Below, piece after piece: positions 8,183 through 15,267 of a stretch of DNA of 26,784 nt. Both the position numbers and the translations under genes were made by a program. The notes beneath the pieces were generated by a model. That model was given only the letters and a program-made list of their open reading frames with translations, made no database searches and had not been told where the DNA came from. Origin of the DNA: a virus; IMG/VR virus record IMGVR_UViG_3300033144_000519, positions 1 to 26,784 of that record, one strand, 5' to 3'. The first letter of the stretch is position 1. Every line of letters starts with the position of its first letter.

Positions 8183-9339
8183 ACGCCATTCTCGTCGGTC
8201 GCAAACAGATACATAGAAGCGATAACTTCATCAGCGCCCATGTCGGTGCGCTGTATCTCGAACAGCTGACCAGCTGTCCAGAACTGATCCTTTGAAAACG
8301 TCCATGATCTGGTGCTGGTCAGTTGATACCATGTGCCATCCACCAAGCCTGTATCCCACGTTGAAAGTTTTTGCCCTAAAACACCTGAGCCACGAACCCA
8401 GTAATTATCACCATTGCCTGAAGCAAACGGTGGAAGCATCCAATCACTTGCAAAACCAGAGGGCGTGCCATCGTATATGGAACTCAGTTGACCGGTTGAT
8501 CCGAATTGCCAGCCGTGCGTTGACATTCCAGAGACAGAAGCATGGATAACGCGAAGCCTCACATTTAGTAAGAACTCGGTTTCACCTCTAAGCCTGCTCG
8601 CCAACCTGAGCACCGATTCAGTGCCGGTGCCATCGAATGAAATAGCAGCACCACCTGTTCCGCGAAAAGCATTGCCAGCCCTGCCGCCTTGTCCACCACG
8701 AAGACCGGTAGATAAGGCTACGGTCCCGCCTGTAATACCACCGAGACCAAAGTCACCACCTATGCCGCCGCCGTTGGTGGGACCGCTGCCACCGTTGCCG
8801 CTTGCGCCCGGACCAAGATTGTTGCCATCACCCCCTGCTGTTGCGGCTGGTGATCCAGTGCCAGCAATGCCACCGGTTGTCGGTAGAAAGCCTGCACCAC
8901 CACCACCGCCGCCGCCCGGTGTTTGAGCGCCGATCCACCAAGAACCACCACCACCACCACCGCCGCCGCCAAGCAGAAAGCCGTCATCTATGTCTATGGA
9001 TACGTCAAAGGTATTTGACTCAATAGCATGACCACCAACGACGCCGGGGGAACCAACAGTGCCTGAAATACCCAAGTCGTCGCCGCCGCCGCCGCCATCA
9101 CCACCAAGACCAATGAAACGTCCACCGTTTACCGCAATAAAGGTGAACGTGCTAAGTGCAGCAAAATCAAGGGTGATTATAATGTTGCCAACATCACAGC
9201 CATCAGCTGTAAAAAGCACATCAACAGCTGAGCTTGGGTTACCAATAAATGAGTACAGGTCTCCGACTAAAGTGTCAGAATCACAGACGATAGTGACTTC
9301 GCCACCTCCGGCAAACAACCCAAGGGAATTGTTCCACAT
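8179..9339 (-). CDS. Glycine-rich adhesin-like tail protein
   Basis: This 386-aa protein has three parts. Residues 1-75 are beta-rich. Residues about 78-225 are extremely glycine-rich, with poly-Gly tracts of seven to nine residues and GG-N/GG-I motifs around a SWWIGAQTPG core. The C-terminal 150 residues contain YWVRGSGVLG and TWYQLTSTRSWTFSKD, a beta-domain type often seen in phage structural proteins. Glycine-rich blocks of this kind in the T-even phage S16 gp38 adhesin form packed polyglycine-II helices with receptor-binding loops, so a tip adhesin is a sensible inference. It lies between a fibre-like protein and the nozzle. The start follows a GGGGGG-AG purine run, 3 nt after the preceding stop. 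It could instead be a structural spacer. Confidence 0.6.
   Translation of the reverse strand: MWNNSLGLFAGGGEVTIVCDSDTLVGDLYSFIGNPSSAVDVLFTADGCDVGNIIITLDFAALSTFTFIAVNGGRFIGLGGDGGGGGDDLGISGTVGSPGVVGGHAIESNTFDVSIDIDDGFLLGGGGGGGGGSWWIGAQTPGGGGGGGAGFLPTTGGIAGTGSPAATAGGDGNNLGPGASGNGGSGPTNGGGIGGDFGLGGITGGTVALSTGLRGGQGGRAGNAFRGTGGAAISFDGTGTESVLRLASRLRGETEFLLNVRLRVIHASVSGMSTHGWQFGSTGQLSSIYDGTPSGFASDWMLPPFASGNGDNYWVRGSGVLGQKLSTWDTGLVDGTWYQLTSTRSWTFSKDQFWTAGQLFEIQRTDMGADEVIASMYLFATDENGV
8895..9096. repeat. Trinucleotide tracts encoding poly-glycine
   Basis: Three runs of (CCA/CCG)n on the plus strand, at about 8895-8916, 8944-8970 and 9080-9096, encode poly-Gly on the minus strand. Such runs can gain or lose whole codons by slippage without breaking the frame. 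Confidence 0.8.
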
Positions 9340-9342
9340 TCG

Positions 9343-10209
9343 CTACCCCCCAAAGCCTTTCAGGACCGTCACCATCCATCGACCACCGCCAGTTATGTCG
9401 TCTACAAACTCGAACGCCAGATAATCAATTGCTCCTGACGCTGTTGACAAAGCAGGCACAGTCGCGCCCGGAAAAATAAACGTGTTGATCGCAAAGGTGA
9501 TCGTGAAGGGTGGGCTTCCTGCGGTGTCTTGCTCGGCAACAAGACTGAAGGTTGCTCCGTTGCTGCCACCGGTTGGCGCTGCCAGCGTGTAGTTGTCAGA
9601 CCACTTCACGTAAAAGGTGTTTGAGTCAGCAAGCGTTGGCGTGATGATGTTGCCAGCATCAGTCAGTGTGACCCTCTCAGTAGACTGACCAGCTGTGTAT
9701 TGGTTTTGTACACCTTTCTGCGCGTAGTCAGCAGCGTCAACACCACCCAACTGAGTCGCGTTCGTCGCCGTTGTCGCCAGCGTTGCGGTTGCTGCGTTTT
9801 TGACCTCGGCTGAAAGAACATCAGTGCCATCGCAATAACACCAGATAGCAACGGTAGCTACCAATTCCACTCCTGAGCCTGATGGTGTCTTCAGGGTAAG
9901 GGTATCGCCACCACCTGAGCCATCATAGGCAAGATAGATACCAGTGCGAGCAGGCACGATGATATTGGTATCGCCACCGGGCGAGCCGCTGATGTCAATG
10001 ATCATCTTGCGATAATGAGTTGCAGCATCCCCACCAATAGTAGTATCCAACACTTTGTCGTTGGCATCTGAGAGAACGACATCCGACATGCCTGCGATGG
10101 CATCCTCAAATAACTCCAGAGCGCTGTCATTGAGTACATCACCCCAAGTATCCGGGTTGTCGTCCAGATTTTGGAACGTGAGTTGAAGTTGGTCTGATGT
10201 GTATGACAT
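9343..10209 (-). CDS. Tail fibre-like structural protein
   Basis: The 288-aa product begins with DNPDTWGDVLNDSALELFEDAIAG (about 17-40). This resembles the 'WG..LN..f..lE.ai.G' start seen in many podovirus and siphovirus fibre or tail-spike attachment proteins. A mid-section reads ATNATQLGGVDAADYAQKG (about 147-165), matching the 'T...LGG..a.dYa' shaft repeats common in tail fibres. The C-terminal part is beta-rich, with FTITFAINTFIFPGATVP and GGGRWMVTVLKGFGG. It probably attaches to the tail and carries or accompanies the glycine-rich adhesin encoded 3 nt downstream. It follows the second adaptor gene by 3 nt with only a weak AGAGAT ribosome site, so coupled translation is likely. Confidence 0.65.
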   Translation of the reverse strand: MSYTSDQLQLTFQNLDDNPDTWGDVLNDSALELFEDAIAGMSDVVLSDANDKVLDTTIGGDAATHYRKMIIDISGSPGGDTNIIVPARTGIYLAYDGSGGGDTLTLKTPSGSGVELVATVAIWCYCDGTDVLSAEVKNAATATLATTATNATQLGGVDAADYAQKGVQNQYTAGQSTERVTLTDAGNIITPTLADSNTFYVKWSDNYTLAAPTGGSNGATFSLVAEQDTAGSPPFTITFAINTFIFPGATVPALSTASGAIDYLAFEFVDDITGGGRWMVTVLKGFGG

Positions 10210-10212
10210 TGC

Positions 10213-10872
10213 TTATCTCTGATTGGTTGGGGAAGCTGGCACTTCCATCGGCGTCAGGTTGTATCGTTCTTGCAGCATCGTGTACGTCTCGCGCTTCGCA
10301 AGCGGCAAGGCATCAACGTACTCTTGTTTCCACATCTCCACTCGATCATCAGCCTTTAAGAAGCCCTCAGCTTCAGCCAGACATGCCTTGAACAGCAGGT
10401 CGTCCTGATGTAGCGATAACCATGTGGTGGCATTGCCATCAGATAGCCGCGTCGGTCGTGTCGTGCCACGAGTGTTGACTGTGTAAATATCGTCAGGGAT
10501 CGGAGATAGAAGCCAATCAGTCTCAGTCTGTTCAGCATAGTATTTAGGTGGAGCTGTGGACCCTATCGTCTGATGATCCCTGACGAAATCGGTTGATCGC
10601 AGTTCGAGCCATACGCGCTCGCCTGCGTTGTCATAGTAAAGCGACTGCCACGTTACCAACTCGGTGTCTGTTACGGGTTTAGTTAAGGTTTCGGTGGACG
10701 CGACAGTCGGTGTAGTGTTTTCAGACGTGAATATGGACAGGTCAAGATCGCGCCACAAGCGCATCTCTCCAAGGTTGATCACATCATCGATTGATCCTAT
10801 GAACTCGTTGTCATCATCTTCCACCCATGCCTGAAGATTGGCGACAAGCTCTGTGTATGTTTTGTTGCTCAT
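10213..10872 (-). CDS. Head-tail adaptor (phage SU10-type adaptor family)
   Basis: This 219-aa protein starts with YTELVANLQAWVEDDDNEFI, then a helix GSIDDVINLGEMRLWRDLDL. It continues with a beta region (YYDNAGERVWLELRSTDFV, PPKYYAEQTETDWLLSPIPDDIYTVNTRGTTRP) and ends with helices WLSLHQDDLLFKACLAEAEGFL and VEMWKQEYVDALPLAK. From memory this layout fits adaptors of short-tailed phages such as SU10, which bind the portal and receive the nozzle. Its position between neck and tail genes agrees. The ATG overlaps the stop of the 201-aa gene (ATGA). The 237-aa gene at 11474-12187 looks like a related second adaptor, so the neck may have two adaptor rings or one of them may be a fibre connector. 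Confidence 0.7.
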   Translation of the reverse strand: MSNKTYTELVANLQAWVEDDDNEFIGSIDDVINLGEMRLWRDLDLSIFTSENTTPTVASTETLTKPVTDTELVTWQSLYYDNAGERVWLELRSTDFVRDHQTIGSTAPPKYYAEQTETDWLLSPIPDDIYTVNTRGTTRPTRLSDGNATTWLSLHQDDLLFKACLAEAEGFLKADDRVEMWKQEYVDALPLAKRETYTMLQERYNLTPMEVPASPTNQR

Positions 10873-11474
10873 GCAGCGACACCACTCGAAGTTGGCAGGA
10901 AGACTGATGGTGAGCCAGTAGCTGATCTCACTGCTTCTCCCAGATGAAAATCATTACCAACAGTTGCAGTACTGCCTGATGGAAACGCTGTGGTGAATGG
11001 GAGAAAGAACACTGGAGTGTTCCCATGGATTGACGCATAGCCTTCCACAATGCGCGATACATGAAAGCCGCCGCCATCAAGCTCAATGAACAGCCATTCG
11101 TTCCATGGTTCAAGTGGAACAGCATCTATAAATGCAATGCTGGTTTCTCCACCGGTCAAGGTGGTATTGATCGTGCCAGCAACCGCAGCAGTCGTTGTCG
11201 TCGGCGTTGTGCCACCATCCAGATTCTCTGGATCGCCGTACCCTTCAGGTATGGAAATCTCCGGGGCTGGACGAAAAAGAGCAATAGGATCAGTGACTTC
11301 GACAGGTATTTCTTGAGGGTGTTTGGGTTCCCACCAATCAGGATGCACCAACAAACCGGAGATGTGACCGTCTTCCACCAAGTCTCTGTAGCGCATCTTC
11401 TGACCAGAGCGCTGACACTCCGCTATGGCATGTGTGCCACGAGCGTATGATCTGTGCAGGCTTTTGGTACTCAT
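10869..11474 (-). CDS. Neck-region structural protein with a single 21-residue-family repeat at its C-terminus
   Basis: The N-terminal 70 residues read as a compact module. It contains AIAECQRSGQKMRYRDLVEDGHISGLLVHPDWWEPKHPQE (about 16-55), followed by a Pro-rich link. Similar short modules occur between the adaptor genes of other marine podoviruses, to my recollection. A Thr-rich linker (TTPTTTTAAV) leads into a beta-rich section (about 105-180). The last 18 residues are SATGSPSVFLPTSSGVAA, one almost complete copy of the repeat that fills the 1246-aa protein 10 kb away. Start and stop overlap both neighbours (TAATG before, ATGA after). Function is unknown beyond probable head-tail completion. 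The repeat tail is the odd part. Confidence 0.6.
   Translation of the reverse strand: MSTKSLHRSYARGTHAIAECQRSGQKMRYRDLVEDGHISGLLVHPDWWEPKHPQEIPVEVTDPIALFRPAPEISIPEGYGDPENLDGGTTPTTTTAAVAGTINTTLTGGETSIAFIDAVPLEPWNEWLFIELDGGGFHVSRIVEGYASIHGNTPVFFLPFTTAFPSGSTATVGNDFHLGEAVRSATGSPSVFLPTSSGVAA
10872..10925 (-). repeat. Isolated copy of the 'GxPSVFLPTSSGVA' repeat
   Basis: This is a single unit at the 3' end of the 201-aa gene. Over about 43 bp it differs at roughly 6 positions, by eye, from a unit near 22625-22670 in the main array, so the similarity extends to DNA. Confidence 0.85.
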
Positions 11475-12187
11475 TAGCGATACCTGCCTGCACTTCCGCG
11501 CCTGCGCCTGAACCCGGATTCAGGAACAATCCTTACTGAGCCACGTTCACGTGCTGCGTTAGTTCCTTTAGTGAATGCCATTCCCGCCTTAGCAAATAGA
11601 GCTTGCTCAAGTTCTGGCGGCGCATACTTCTCTGCCAGTCTGAATGCAAGTCCTGCCGCAAATGCGTCGGTCATGTACCACGAGATGTCGGCGTTGTCGG
11701 CTGCAGTGTCGGAGTCTTCATACTTGACCACTGCATCGAAGACAATGGTGTCAGTTGAGTTCTCAGGGACGGTCCAAAAGGTCATGTCAATGCCATCACG
11801 CTGTTTATCAATAAACACACGATCAGGTCGCCCCTCGATGTCCTTCTCAGGGATGTTCAGCCACTCGTGGCGGCTCATGAACTCGACCGGGGTATCAACA
11901 CCATTGCGGCGCAATACAACGCCGATGATGTCAACAAGGTTGACCGGGACATCCGTTGGTCCGGTATAGACCTGCTGAGACTCAACGGTGTTGAAGCTCA
12001 GCTGTTTAATCCGATAGTTCTGATAATCCTGAGTCGCCCAATCTATCAACATGAAGCGCATCGAACGGCGAGCAGAGAGGATGTGACGCACAGTTATGTG
12101 CGCCGGATCAACCCTGCACCGCTCGAAGGCTTCATCGACAATCTCGGCAAGATCGGGATTAAAGATGTACGTCCCAGATGTCGCCAT
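11474..12187 (-). CDS. Head-tail adaptor-like protein (P22 gp4-like position)
   Basis: The 237-aa protein opens with FNPDLAEIVDEAFERCRVDP (about 9-28). A helix HILSARRSMRFMLIDWATQDYQNYRIKQL follows, then a beta section including YTGPTDVPVNLVDIIGVVLRRNG and MTFWTVPENSTDTIVFDAVVKYED. It ends in WYMTDAFAAGLAFRLAEKYAPPELEQALFAKAGMAF and an Arg-rich tail. Several short-tailed phages encode a similarly built adaptor between capsid and nozzle genes, where it binds the portal ring. The assignment rests on this layout and gene order. An AAGGAT ribosome site lies 8 nt before the start, within the end of the preceding gene. Confidence 0.65.
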   Translation of the reverse strand: MATSGTYIFNPDLAEIVDEAFERCRVDPAHITVRHILSARRSMRFMLIDWATQDYQNYRIKQLSFNTVESQQVYTGPTDVPVNLVDIIGVVLRRNGVDTPVEFMSRHEWLNIPEKDIEGRPDRVFIDKQRDGIDMTFWTVPENSTDTIVFDAVVKYEDSDTAADNADISWYMTDAFAAGLAFRLAEKYAPPELEQALFAKAGMAFTKGTNAARERGSVRIVPESGFRRRRGSAGRYR

Positions 12188-12191
12188 GGTC

Positions 12192-12560
12192 TTATCCTTG
12201 CGTTATTGCGTAGGTTACTGAGCCAGCTGCACCTGCTGTGATATTGATGCGAAAAGCAAACACTGCGTTGTCGGTAAGCTGCGCTCTCGCGCTTATGCTT
12301 CCACTTGCGATCAGGTTCGTCCAGATCGCTGCTGTGGGATCAACATACCGACTTGGGTCAAGGCTCTGAAGGTTTGCTGCTTTCAAAGCTGCCGCGCTAT
12401 ACGTGATGTTTTGAAGAGTCGTGTCTACCGTGAAGGTGACCGTACCATTCGCAACAACCTGTATGTCAGTATCGCTAGGCGCTGTCTCAACAATAATGTA
12501 AGTGATGCCAACGCCAACGGGCGTCGTGCCTGTAAAGGGTCTTGTGCGGGTACGTCTCAT
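12192..12560 (-). CDS. Small beta-rich virion protein, function unknown
   Basis: This 122-aa protein has a basic N-terminus (RRTRTRP) and then alternating beta strands: VGITYIIVETA, VVANGTVTFTVD, FAFRINITAGAAGSVTYAITQ. There are no Cys residues and no obvious catalytic motif. I do not recognise a family. A strong AAGGGAGGG ribosome site precedes the ATG by about 6 nt, suggesting high expression. Its place right after the capsid module and next to the 156-aa gene fits a head-decoration or head-completion protein, which is inference from position only. Confidence 0.55.
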   Translation of the reverse strand: MRRTRTRPFTGTTPVGVGITYIIVETAPSDTDIQVVANGTVTFTVDTTLQNITYSAAALKAANLQSLDPSRYVDPTAAIWTNLIASGSISARAQLTDNAVFAFRINITAGAAGSVTYAITQG

Positions 12561-12573
12561 GACTTACCCTCCC

Positions 12574-13044
12574 TTAGTCGTTTCGCTTGCCGTCATCAGC
12601 CATCACGTATGAGACGTAAATGGAGATGACTCCAGCCGTGTTGTTCGTGCCAACGCCATCATCACCGTAGGTTAGCTCAGCTTCTTCGGTCATTTTCGTA
12701 CCGAGCAAAGTACCAGCAAGCCCACCCACGTCTTCAAATTGCGTATGACTGTTGGCTTCATAGTCAAGCCCATCACACAAGCCATTGTCATCCGGCGTAT
12801 CCAGTTCAAGACCGATGTCCAATATCGGTGATGTGCCGCCACTGATAGTGGTTGTTTCAACAACCCATACCTCCAGCGGGATGGCACCTATCGGCAAAAA
12901 CTTATTAGTTCCTGTGCCTGCATCAGCGGTAGCTGAAAGTCCTTCTGCAACTATAAACGATGGCACTACAGCGGGTGTTGATACGTTACTTCCAGAGTCA
13001 CCACCTTGTCGCCAGTAACCTTTAACTGTGCTTCGAGTTCCCAT
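12574..13044 (-). CDS. Hypothetical virion protein downstream of the capsid gene
   Basis: A 156-aa protein starting MGTRSTVKGYWRQGG, followed by beta-rich, Thr/Gly/Asp-rich sequence. Segments such as KFLPIGAIPLEVWVVETTTISGG (about 48-70), ILDIGLELD and AGVISIYVSYVMADDG resemble phage head proteins whose IPV/IPLE strands pack in trimers. I cannot name a family. A GGAG sits 8 nt before the ATG. It is the first gene after the largest gap in the operon (125 nt), and ends 13 nt before the 122-aa gene. These two small beta proteins may act together on the capsid surface or at the portal vertex. Confidence 0.55.
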   Translation of the reverse strand: MGTRSTVKGYWRQGGDSGSNVSTPAVVPSFIVAEGLSATADAGTGTNKFLPIGAIPLEVWVVETTTISGGTSPILDIGLELDTPDDNGLCDGLDYEANSHTQFEDVGGLAGTLLGTKMTEEAELTYGDDGVGTNNTAGVISIYVSYVMADDGKRND

Positions 13045-13082
13045 TTGTCTGTCTCCAGTCTACTTACGTAGTCGTCAGGGAT

Positions 13083-13140
13083 AAAAATTAAGAGCGGTGC
13101 CGGGTGGCTTCAGGTCGTCGCCACGACACGACTTGCCACC
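13083..13140 (-). terminator. Possible hairpin / attenuator after the capsid gene
   Basis: In the 125-nt gap after the capsid stop, the minus strand reads GGTGGC ... GCCACC (13135-13140 with 13103-13108), with an inner GTCGT/ACGAC stem (loop 13119-13122). A TAATTTTT run follows at about 13083-13090. The U-run is about 14 nt from the stem, too far for a textbook terminator. It may be a weak attenuator or a 3'-end stabiliser for capsid mRNA. Confidence 0.3.
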
Positions 13141-13169
13141 ATACCTTCCCAGCACCTACTCAGTCTTGC

Positions 13170-14084
13170 TTATGTGCTACCAGAGCTGCCAAAGGCACCA
13201 CGGTAGTCCGACCATCCGAACGAATAGCGTTCACGCGCTTTGTAACGCATGTTGCCGGTCTCGAAGTCGCCCTCAAGTCCACGTTGGATGTTCTTCCTGA
13301 CCATGTGCTTCAAGCCATCGGGGCAGTCAGTCAGCAACGTCCACTGATTTGCATCAGTAAGACGATGATTCTTATATGCCCCGCCCGGAACCATGCCCAT
13401 TTTCTTGAGAGCATTGACATCGTTATCAGCCGTACCCGGACGATAAGGCGACGCCAAAAGTCTCTCAGCAACGAACATGAGATCAGGTGGGATAACCAGC
13501 TTGGTTACACGGACAGCAATCGGAATGGACCGCTCGTCAACAAACTTACTGACTGCGATCAGGGCTTCCTCAAGGGAAGTTTCTGACAGATCAGCCTGTG
13601 TCGAGAACGTGTTCGACTGTACACCACCGCCGAAGAGCGGGTGTGAGGCATTAAACAACGTAACTCCATCACCACCCGGAAAGCCCGAGTCGTAACCGTT
13701 GTTCAAGATAGCCGCACCTTTAACTTCTTTGGTGTGCTGCATCGAACGTGCCAATGCCTTGCTGTACTTGTTGCCAATAGAACCGTAGAGATTGTCTTCC
13801 TCAGCTTCTTCCGTGAGGGAGAATGCCAAGGCAATCGTCTCATGCACGTAGCGCGACACGAATGCCTCACCACCCTGATCGTACACGACCGGCGCACCTT
13901 CTGGTTTAACAGGCGCACCTGCCAGACCAGCAAGCAGTACGTCTTCCTCATACGCTTTCTGAGAGTTTTCTACGTCGAAAATGGGTCTCCACTCCTGCTC
14001 GTAGCGTTTGTATTCCAAACCGAACACAGTGTTCAGACCCTCTTGCAGCTCCTTCCTAAAGCGAGCGCGATTCATGATAGCCAT
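13170..14084 (-). CDS. Major capsid protein (HK97-fold, Mu gpT-like)
   Basis: The 304-aa product carries features of the Mu-like major head subunit family. These are an N-terminal helix (MNRARFRKELQEGLNTVFG), an E-loop-like stretch VYDQGGEAFVSRYVHETIALAFSLTEEAEEDN (about 66-97), a long helix with KYSKALARSMQHTKEVKGAAILNNG, the conserved TLFNASHPLFGGGVQSN (about 141-157), and a P-domain with KLVIPPDLMFVAERLLASPYRPGT. The C-terminus contains GLKHMVRKNIQRGLEGDF and an aromatic-rich RYSFGWSDYRG. It follows scaffold and decoration-like genes, as expected. A GGGAG lies 8 nt before the ATG. Unlike most neighbours it is followed by a 125-nt gap with a possible hairpin, which could help set its high expression. 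Confidence 0.85.
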   Translation of the reverse strand: MAIMNRARFRKELQEGLNTVFGLEYKRYEQEWRPIFDVENSQKAYEEDVLLAGLAGAPVKPEGAPVVYDQGGEAFVSRYVHETIALAFSLTEEAEEDNLYGSIGNKYSKALARSMQHTKEVKGAAILNNGYDSGFPGGDGVTLFNASHPLFGGGVQSNTFSTQADLSETSLEEALIAVSKFVDERSIPIAVRVTKLVIPPDLMFVAERLLASPYRPGTADNDVNALKKMGMVPGGAYKNHRLTDANQWTLLTDCPDGLKHMVRKNIQRGLEGDFETGNMRYKARERYSFGWSDYRGAFGSSGST

Positions 14085-14098
14085 AATTCATTCTCCCT

Positions 14099-14698
14099 TT
14101 AAGAGACGCTGCGAAGCGTTCCGATCCTTTCGCCTTCAGCGATGATGCACTCCCAGCGCGACCAATCGTTAGCCGCATCGCTCGGTGTAATACCATCAAC
14201 CTTGTTCGTAAGACCAAGAACTTTCACTTGAAGAATATCGTTCGATATAGATGAGGCTTGAATTTCCTCACCAGAACGACCCGTAACTGCGCTTCCTGCA
14301 TGTGTCGAAACCATGTCAGCAAATTGACCAGCAGCCGTAACTGCCAAGGTGCCATCTGCTTGTGCTTCGTACACGATGCCGGGATCAGCATAAACAAATG
14401 CTTCTGCATCTGCTGATCCTAGTGTCGCCGTGCTTGCCACCCAGAAAGGACTCCACACAACACTGCCGTCAGCAGCGGTGTACTGACAGCCAGCGAAGAC
14501 ACCGATTATCTCGGCGGCTCCATCAGCAGTCAATGCGATGTCCTGATTTGCGCGGGTAGCGGCTAACGACACCAAATCACCGCTGTATATAGCGGTGTTA
14601 TACGCACTTGCAATGGTGAATCCACCTTCATAGCGGATCGTGCCACCGTGCAAGTGACGTACTGGGGAGAATCCCCTAGGTGCGTCGAGATTTGCCAT
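14099..14698 (-). CDS. Putative head decoration / capsid-associated protein
   Basis: This 199-aa protein begins NLDAPRGFSPVRHLHGGTIR (3-22). The 'APxGfxPvrhl.g' opening recurs, as I recall, in many environmental phages just upstream of the capsid gene. The rest is beta-rich with an YNTAIYSGDLVSL strand, IIGVFAGCQYTAADGSVVWSPFW, and ADPGIVYEAQADG. Its size and place between scaffold and major capsid genes suit a decoration or cement protein on the capsid surface. The alternative is a minor capsid protein. GAGGTAA precedes the ATG by 7 nt. The stop lies 14 nt before the capsid ATG, so the two are probably produced together. Confidence 0.6.
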   Translation of the reverse strand: MANLDAPRGFSPVRHLHGGTIRYEGGFTIASAYNTAIYSGDLVSLAATRANQDIALTADGAAEIIGVFAGCQYTAADGSVVWSPFWVASTATLGSADAEAFVYADPGIVYEAQADGTLAVTAAGQFADMVSTHAGSAVTGRSGEEIQASSISNDILQVKVLGLTNKVDGITPSDAANDWSRWECIIAEGERIGTLRSVS

Positions 14699-14709
14699 TG
14701 AACATTACC

Positions 14710-15267
14710 TCATTCATCATCAGCCACCTGTGCTGGTTGCACCCGTATTCCGGGGTGCGACACCGATGTTTGATGGTCCTTAACAATCGGATGTCCAGCT
14801 ATCTGGGATGTCTCAAGGTCATGTTCAACGGAACGCATCTGATTGGCTGTTACCAATTCAATTGCGCGTTTACGTTTTGCAAGAACACCGGAGTCGATCT
14901 CCATCAAGATAAGATCATCCACCACGATCATCCCCTCGTCCTTGTTCGCGAAGTTCGCATAGATGCGCCACTCTTCTGAGAGCGAATCAGGCGAGCGTGG
15001 TCGCCAACCTTCACGCCAACTTCGGTTCAAGTTCTTGGGATCAGCCTTACCCAAAAGCGACTGTCTTACCCAGCGCTGCGCCATGCCTTCTCGCGGCTCT
15101 GGTGCGTCCAAACTTGACGGACGTATGTAAGGTGCTGCCTCTAACGGGTAGGTGGCATCGTACTCCGAGGTCTCGTCCACACGAGATTCGTGTCCATGGT
15201 CTACGCCATGGGTGGTTACAGCTGGTTTCGGTGTAACCTTCTTGCTTCTTTTCTTCTTGGCAGTCAT
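14710..15267 (-). CDS. Hypothetical head-assembly region protein
   Basis: The 185-aa product has a Lys-rich start (TAKKKRSKKVTPKP), an acidic, His-containing linker, a Trp/Arg-rich patch (QRWVRQSLLGKADPKNLNRSWREGWRPR, about 65-92), and a segment EEWRIYANFANKDEGMIVVDDLILMEID (about 97-124). A helix follows that could contact scaffold or capsid. I do not recognise a named family. The ATG overlaps the scaffold stop (ATGA), implying translational coupling and a similar dose. A role in scaffold function or capsid size is possible but only inferred from position. Confidence 0.55.
   Translation of the reverse strand: MTAKKKRSKKVTPKPAVTTHGVDHGHESRVDETSEYDATYPLEAAPYIRPSSLDAPEPREGMAQRWVRQSLLGKADPKNLNRSWREGWRPRSPDSLSEEWRIYANFANKDEGMIVVDDLILMEIDSGVLAKRKRAIELVTANQMRSVEHDLETSQIAGHPIVKDHQTSVSHPGIRVQPAQVADDE

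Noticed and set aside
8621-8926. Plus-strand Pro-rich frame
   Set aside because: It is the antisense of the polyglycine tract, with no ribosome site and no supporting context.
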